NCBI GenBank assembly: GCA_012270595.1
Contig: JAAXIA010000044.1
Location: 1-9,384 of the forward strand
From: Rhodanobacteraceae bacterium
GTDB lineage: Bacteria; Pseudomonadota; Gammaproteobacteria; Xanthomonadales; Rhodanobacteraceae
Length of the DNA stretch: 9,384 bases
Direction: 5' to 3'
Made by a program: the position numbers and the translations under genes. Below are positions 6,231 to 9,384 of this stretch, in pieces. The notes under the pieces were generated by a model, which worked only from the letters and a program-made list of their open reading frames with translations, had not been told where the DNA came from and searched no databases. The first letter of the stretch is position 1. The number at the start of each line of letters is the position of its first letter.

Positions 6231-8099
6231 GTGATTAGTTTGAACCAGAAAACCTCCGACCTGTCCCTGAAAAAAAATCACGCCCTCCACGGGCAGTCGA
6301 TGAGCGGTGCCGCGCTGATCATGCAAGTAGTGGTCGACGAAGCCTGCGAGGTTCTGTTCGGTTATTCCGGTGGTGCGATTTTACCGGTATATGACGCCAT
6401 TTTGCGTTACAACATTGCCCACAAACGCAGCGACGGTCGCGAAGCCATGCCGCTTATCGTACCGGCCAATGAGCAGGGTGCCGGTTTCATGGCATCGGGC
6501 TATGCACGTGCATCGGGTAAGGTGGGCGTTGCCATTGTCACCTCCGGCCCAGGCGCCACCAACATGGTCACCCCGGTGCGAGACGCCATGGCCGACTCCA
6601 TTCCCATGGTGGTCATCTGTGGACAGGTGCCAACCACAGCGCTAGGTAGCGATGCCTTCCAGGAAGCTCCGATCAGCAATATTATGAGCTCCTGTGCCAA
6701 ACACGTGTTTCTGGTCACCAACACCACCGTACTGGAAGCCACCCTGCGCACTGCGTTTGAAATCGCCCGCACAGGTCGCCCCGGTCCGGTGGTGGTGGAC
6801 ATTCCCAAGAATGTGCAGAATGCGACACTGTGTTTCGACGGCCAGTCACGGCTGCCCATCCCGGGTTACCGCAAACGACTGCACAAGATTGTGCACGCAC
6901 GGTTGAATGATGCCGACTGCTACGGTTTTTTCACCGCGTTCAGCGCCGCACGCCGTCCACTGATCTATGCCGGTGGTGGTGTGGTCGCTGCTGGCGCTGC
7001 ACCGGCACTACGCGCCTTTTCTGCAAGCTTTGCTATCCCGGTGACTACCACATTAATGGGACTTGGAAGTACGGATACCACCACGCCCCTGGCACTACAC
7101 ATGCTGGGCATGCACGGCGCTGCCTATGCCAACTACGCCGTGGAAGACTGCGATTTTATGCTGGTACTGGGTGCTCGTTTTGATGATCGCGTAGCACCAG
7201 TGCCCGATCAATTTGCCTCTGGAGCAAAGTTCATCGCCCAGATCGACATCGACCCAGCCGAGATCAACAAAGTAAAAAAAGTAGACTGGCAGCATGTGGG
7301 GTTACTTGCCAGCACACTTGAACGACTGACCCGCTATGGCATTGCACACGGCGTAAAACCCTCCCCTAAGGCATGGCAAGCCCATATCACCACATTAAAA
7401 AGCAGGCATGCAATGAACTATAATCGCGACAGCGCGCTCATTCAGCCGCAGGCCGTCATTGAAGAAATCAACCGCCACAGCCAGGGGCGCGCCATTATCA
7501 GCACCGGTGTGGGGCAGCATCAAATGTGGGCTGCGCAATACTTCGATTTTGCGCAGCCGCGCCAATGGCTCACTTCCGGATCCATGGGCACCATGGGTTT
7601 TGGCCTGCCCGCCGCCATTGGTGCGCAGTGTGCCAGGCCCGACGCACTGGTGATTGATATCGACGGCGATTCCAGTATCCGCATGAATCTGGGGGAGTTG
7701 GAAACGGTCACCAGCTACGGCCTTCCGCTCAAGGTGGTAGTGCTCAACAACCTCGGTGATGGCATGATCCGGCAGTGGCAAAAACTGTACTTCGAGAGTG
7801 GCTTCATCGCCAGTGATCGCAGCTTATGCCTTAAGGATTTCGTCAAGACCGCCCAAGCCGACGGTTTCACTTGGACACGCCGTCTGGAAGACAAGGCACT
7901 ACTGGCCAGCACCATCGCCGAGTTTCTCGCCGTGAAAGGCCCAGCTTTTCTTGAAGTCAGGATCGATCCCGATGCCGAGGTCTATCCCATGGTGCCACCA
8001 GGAGCCGCCTACACCCAGATGCTCACCGGCAAGTACATTACTTCCCGCAGCGCGCCACCGGCAAGCGCTGATGAAACCAGACCTGACGCCATGTTCTAA
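6231..8099 (+). CDS. ilvB: Acetolactate synthase, large (catalytic) subunit, divergent ilvB/ilvG type
   Basis: A ThDP- and FAD-dependent enzyme that forms 2-acetolactate (Val/Leu) and 2-aceto-2-hydroxybutanoate (Ile). From the GTG at 6231 it is 622 residues, longer than typical ~550-600. The three-domain order is clear: the N-terminal PYR domain with GYSGGAILPVYDA and the catalytic Glu81 in ANEQGAGFMASGYARASGK; then SGPGATNMVTPVRDAMADSIPMV, ICGQVP and AFQEAP; the middle domain with LGMHGAAYAN and LGARFDDRV; and the C-terminal PP domain with the ThDP motif GDSSIRMN (Gly479-Asp480) to Asn506-Asn507, followed by GDGMIRQWQ. Several usual residues differ: GYPGG is GYSGG, RHEQGA is ANEQGA, and GDGSF is GDSSI. 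An insertion (RYNIAHKRSDGREAM) precedes the Glu81 segment. This wording resembles, from memory, a clade seen in Verrucomicrobia-like bacteria rather than the usual gammaproteobacterial IlvB/G/I. Essential Glu, Asp and Asn residues are intact, so it should be active. Whether to name it ilvB or ilvG cannot be settled here. Confidence 0.93.
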   Translation: MISLNQKTSDLSLKKNHALHGQSMSGAALIMQVVVDEACEVLFGYSGGAILPVYDAILRYNIAHKRSDGREAMPLIVPANEQGAGFMASGYARASGKVGVAIVTSGPGATNMVTPVRDAMADSIPMVVICGQVPTTALGSDAFQEAPISNIMSSCAKHVFLVTNTTVLEATLRTAFEIARTGRPGPVVVDIPKNVQNATLCFDGQSRLPIPGYRKRLHKIVHARLNDADCYGFFTAFSAARRPLIYAGGGVVAAGAAPALRAFSASFAIPVTTTLMGLGSTDTTTPLALHMLGMHGAAYANYAVEDCDFMLVLGARFDDRVAPVPDQFASGAKFIAQIDIDPAEINKVKKVDWQHVGLLASTLERLTRYGIAHGVKPSPKAWQAHITTLKSRHAMNYNRDSALIQPQAVIEEINRHSQGRAIISTGVGQHQMWAAQYFDFAQPRQWLTSGSMGTMGFGLPAAIGAQCARPDALVIDIDGDSSIRMNLGELETVTSYGLPLKVVVLNNLGDGMIRQWQKLYFESGFIASDRSLCLKDFVKTAQADGFTWTRRLEDKALLASTIAEFLAVKGPAFLEVRIDPDAEVYPMVPPGAAYTQMLTGKYITSRSAPPASADETRPDAMF

Positions 8100-8122
8100 C
8101 ACCTTTGCTTTGGTCATTCTTC

Positions 8123-8398
8123 ATGAAACACACACTCTCCGTACTGCTACAAAACGAATCGGGTGCCTTGGTGCACCTGGTCGGTCTGTTTGCCGCGCGT
8201 CACTGCAACATTGACTCACTCACCGTCGCAACCACCAAGAACCCTGCTGTTTCACGGCTGACGATGGTGGTGCAAGGCAGTCCTGCCCTGTTCGACCAGA
8301 TCGTGCGGCAAACCTGCAAGCTGATTGACGTGATCGATGTCAGCATACCGTCACTATCCAGCCATAACACCACAATGAACCTTGCCGAACGGCCATGA
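8123..8398 (+). CDS. ilvN: Acetolactate synthase small (regulatory) subunit, single ACT domain
   Basis: The regulatory partner of the large subunit just upstream, expected to bind and stabilise it and confer feedback control. It is 91 residues, one ACT domain covering about 2-75. The sequence follows the N-terminal ACT domain of IlvH closely: SVLLQNESGALVHLVGLFAARHCNIDSLTV, then SRLTMVVQG and KLIDVIDV. Asn11, Gly14 and Asn29, which bind valine in E. coli IlvH, are all present at the same numbers, so valine inhibition is plausible. The second C-terminal domain of IlvH (about 80 residues) is absent, and ilvA begins at once through an ATGA overlap. It could equally be labelled ilvM or ilvH. No Shine-Dalgarno site is visible in the 23-base gap; a TTG at 8105 would add six residues but also lacks one. 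Translation may depend on ribosomes finishing the large subunit. Confidence 0.88.
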   Translation: MKHTLSVLLQNESGALVHLVGLFAARHCNIDSLTVATTKNPAVSRLTMVVQGSPALFDQIVRQTCKLIDVIDVSIPSLSSHNTTMNLAERP

Positions 8399-9384
8399 AT
8401 GCACAGCCAGGCACAAGAACCGAAAAAACGGCAATAGACATCACGACTGATCTGCTGCGACACACTCACCACACCCGTGTATACGAGGTAGCACACGAGA
8501 GCGCTCTGGATGAAGCCAGTTTGCTCTCCGCACGTCTGGGAGTGCAGGTGCTACTCAAGCGTGAAGATCAGCAACCGGGATTTTCATTCAAACTACGCGG
8601 TGCTTACAACCGCATGGTACGACTCACTCCAGCCCAACGTGCGCATGGGGTGATCGCCGCCTCCGCTGGCAACCATGCGCAAGGGGTGGCACTGGCCAGC
8701 GCTAAACTGGGCATCCACGCGCTTATCATCATGCCGGTCACTGCACCACAGGTAAAAATTGATGCCGTGCGTCGTTTCGGTGGTCACTACGTAGAAATCA
8801 TGCTCACAGGTAATTCCTACAGTGATGCCCAGGTCACTGCTGCACAACTGCAAGCCGAACGTGGTAGCGTCTTTATTCACCCTTTTGATGACTTCGATGT
8901 GATCGCCGGGCAAGCTACGGTTGGACTCGAACTCTTGCGCCAATATCCCAAGAAACTACATGCCGTATTCGTACCGGTGGGCGGCGGCGGCCTGCTGGGT
9001 GGCATCGCCACCTGTATCAAGGCGAATCGCCCTGAGGTGAAGATCATCGGCGTGCAGGCGGCAGACTCCGATGCCATGGCCCGTTCGCTAGAAACCCAAA
9101 CCCGCATAAAACTGGACGAGGTAGGCCTGTTTACCGACGGCACCGCCGTCAAGCAGGTTGGCGCACTCACTTTCGCCCTATGCCAACGCCACGTGGATAC
9201 CATAGTGCGTGTAGATACCGATACCATCTGCGCCGCTATCCGTGATATTTATCAGGAGAACCGAAGCATCACGGAACCCGCCGGCGCACTGGCACTGGCG
9301 GGTCTAAAACACTATGCGAACACACACGCTAACATCCATGGCGCACTAGTGGCAGTGGTCTCGGGTGCCAACATGAACTTTAAC
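8395..9384 (+). CDS. ilvA: Threonine dehydratase (biosynthetic), N-terminal catalytic part (3' end outside window)
   Basis: It deaminates threonine to 2-oxobutanoate, the first step of isoleucine synthesis. 330 codons are open to the window end with no stop. It is a fold type II PLP enzyme: KREDQQPGFSFKLRGAYN contains the Schiff-base Lys66, SAGNHAQG (90-97) is the substrate/PLP loop, GGGGLLGG (196-203) binds the PLP phosphate, and Ser323 in VVSGANMNFN is the pyridine-nitrogen contact. The fragment ends just where the C-terminal regulatory ACT-like domains of IlvA would begin. Feedback control by isoleucine therefore cannot be judged, nor can a short catabolic-type dehydratase be strictly excluded, although the context favours IlvA. 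The start overlaps the small-subunit stop (ATGA). The usual VTPL after the N-terminal strand reads ESAL here (35-38). No SD is evident, so coupling is likely. Confidence 0.93.
   Translation, partial: MNAQPGTRTEKTAIDITTDLLRHTHHTRVYEVAHESALDEASLLSARLGVQVLLKREDQQPGFSFKLRGAYNRMVRLTPAQRAHGVIAASAGNHAQGVALASAKLGIHALIIMPVTAPQVKIDAVRRFGGHYVEIMLTGNSYSDAQVTAAQLQAERGSVFIHPFDDFDVIAGQATVGLELLRQYPKKLHAVFVPVGGGGLLGGIATCIKANRPEVKIIGVQAADSDAMARSLETQTRIKLDEVGLFTDGTAVKQVGALTFALCQRHVDTIVRVDTDTICAAIRDIYQENRSITEPAGALALAGLKHYANTHANIHGALVAVVSGANMNFN

Noticed and set aside
6300..6302. ATG at 6300 as the start, giving a length closer to typical IlvB
   Set aside because: It is possible, because the family core begins right there (MSGAALIM), but the ribosome-binding site is poor compared with the GTG at 6231. 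It remains the main alternative.
8399..9384. Minus-strand open frames (8593-8943, 8877-9227) in the last kilobase
   Set aside because: The + strand here is an open threonine dehydratase frame with all PLP motifs, unlisted only because it has no stop inside the window.
1..9384. Search for a novel defence, mobile or toxin system
   Set aside because: Every stretch over about 200 bases is accounted for by a recognisable biosynthetic gene. The three spacers are too short to hold another protein gene with support.

Overview
The window is a dense, single-strand cluster for branched-chain amino acid biosynthesis, with nine genes all on the + strand. In order they are: the 3' part of leuA, then ilvE, leuC, leuD, leuB, ilvC, an acetolactate synthase large subunit (ilvB/ilvG type), a short ACT-domain small subunit (ilvN/ilvM type), and the 5' two-thirds of ilvA. 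Together they cover almost all of the isoleucine, valine and leucine pathways. The one expected enzyme that is absent is dihydroxy-acid dehydratase (ilvD). I see no tRNA, rRNA, CRISPR array, insertion sequence or phage gene.

Organism: base composition looks like the mid-50s % GC (judged by eye from a few lines). KARI (ilvC) is closest, from memory, to the Xanthomonas/Xylella type: it lacks the usual N-terminal extension and shares long stretches in the C-terminal knotted domain. LeuA, LeuB and LeuC also fit a gammaproteobacterium of the Xanthomonadales (Lysobacterales) group. The acetolactate synthase large subunit does not look like the usual version of that group and may have another ancestry. 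The assignment is an inference; no search was run.

Layout: bases 1-3699 form a tightly packed block (leuA-ilvE-leuC-leuD) in which each gene overlaps the next by 1-4 bases, implying translational coupling. A 139-base gap with an 11-bp hairpin precedes leuB. A 169-base gap precedes ilvC, and a 153-base gap with an 11-bp perfect inverted repeat and a small operator-like dyad precedes the acetolactate synthase gene. The small subunit follows after 23 bases, and ilvA overlaps it by 4 bases and runs off the window.

How the genes work together: IlvA makes 2-oxobutanoate from threonine. The acetolactate synthase pair condenses pyruvate with pyruvate or 2-oxobutanoate, and IlvC reduces and isomerises the product. 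IlvD (not here) dehydrates it, and IlvE transaminates the 2-oxo acids to Ile, Val and Leu. LeuA, LeuCD and LeuB extend 2-oxoisovalerate to 2-oxoisocaproate. The chemistry is standard. The points worth a second look are the divergent acetolactate synthase, its minimal regulatory subunit, the extended IlvE tail, the gene order, and the structured intergenic gaps.
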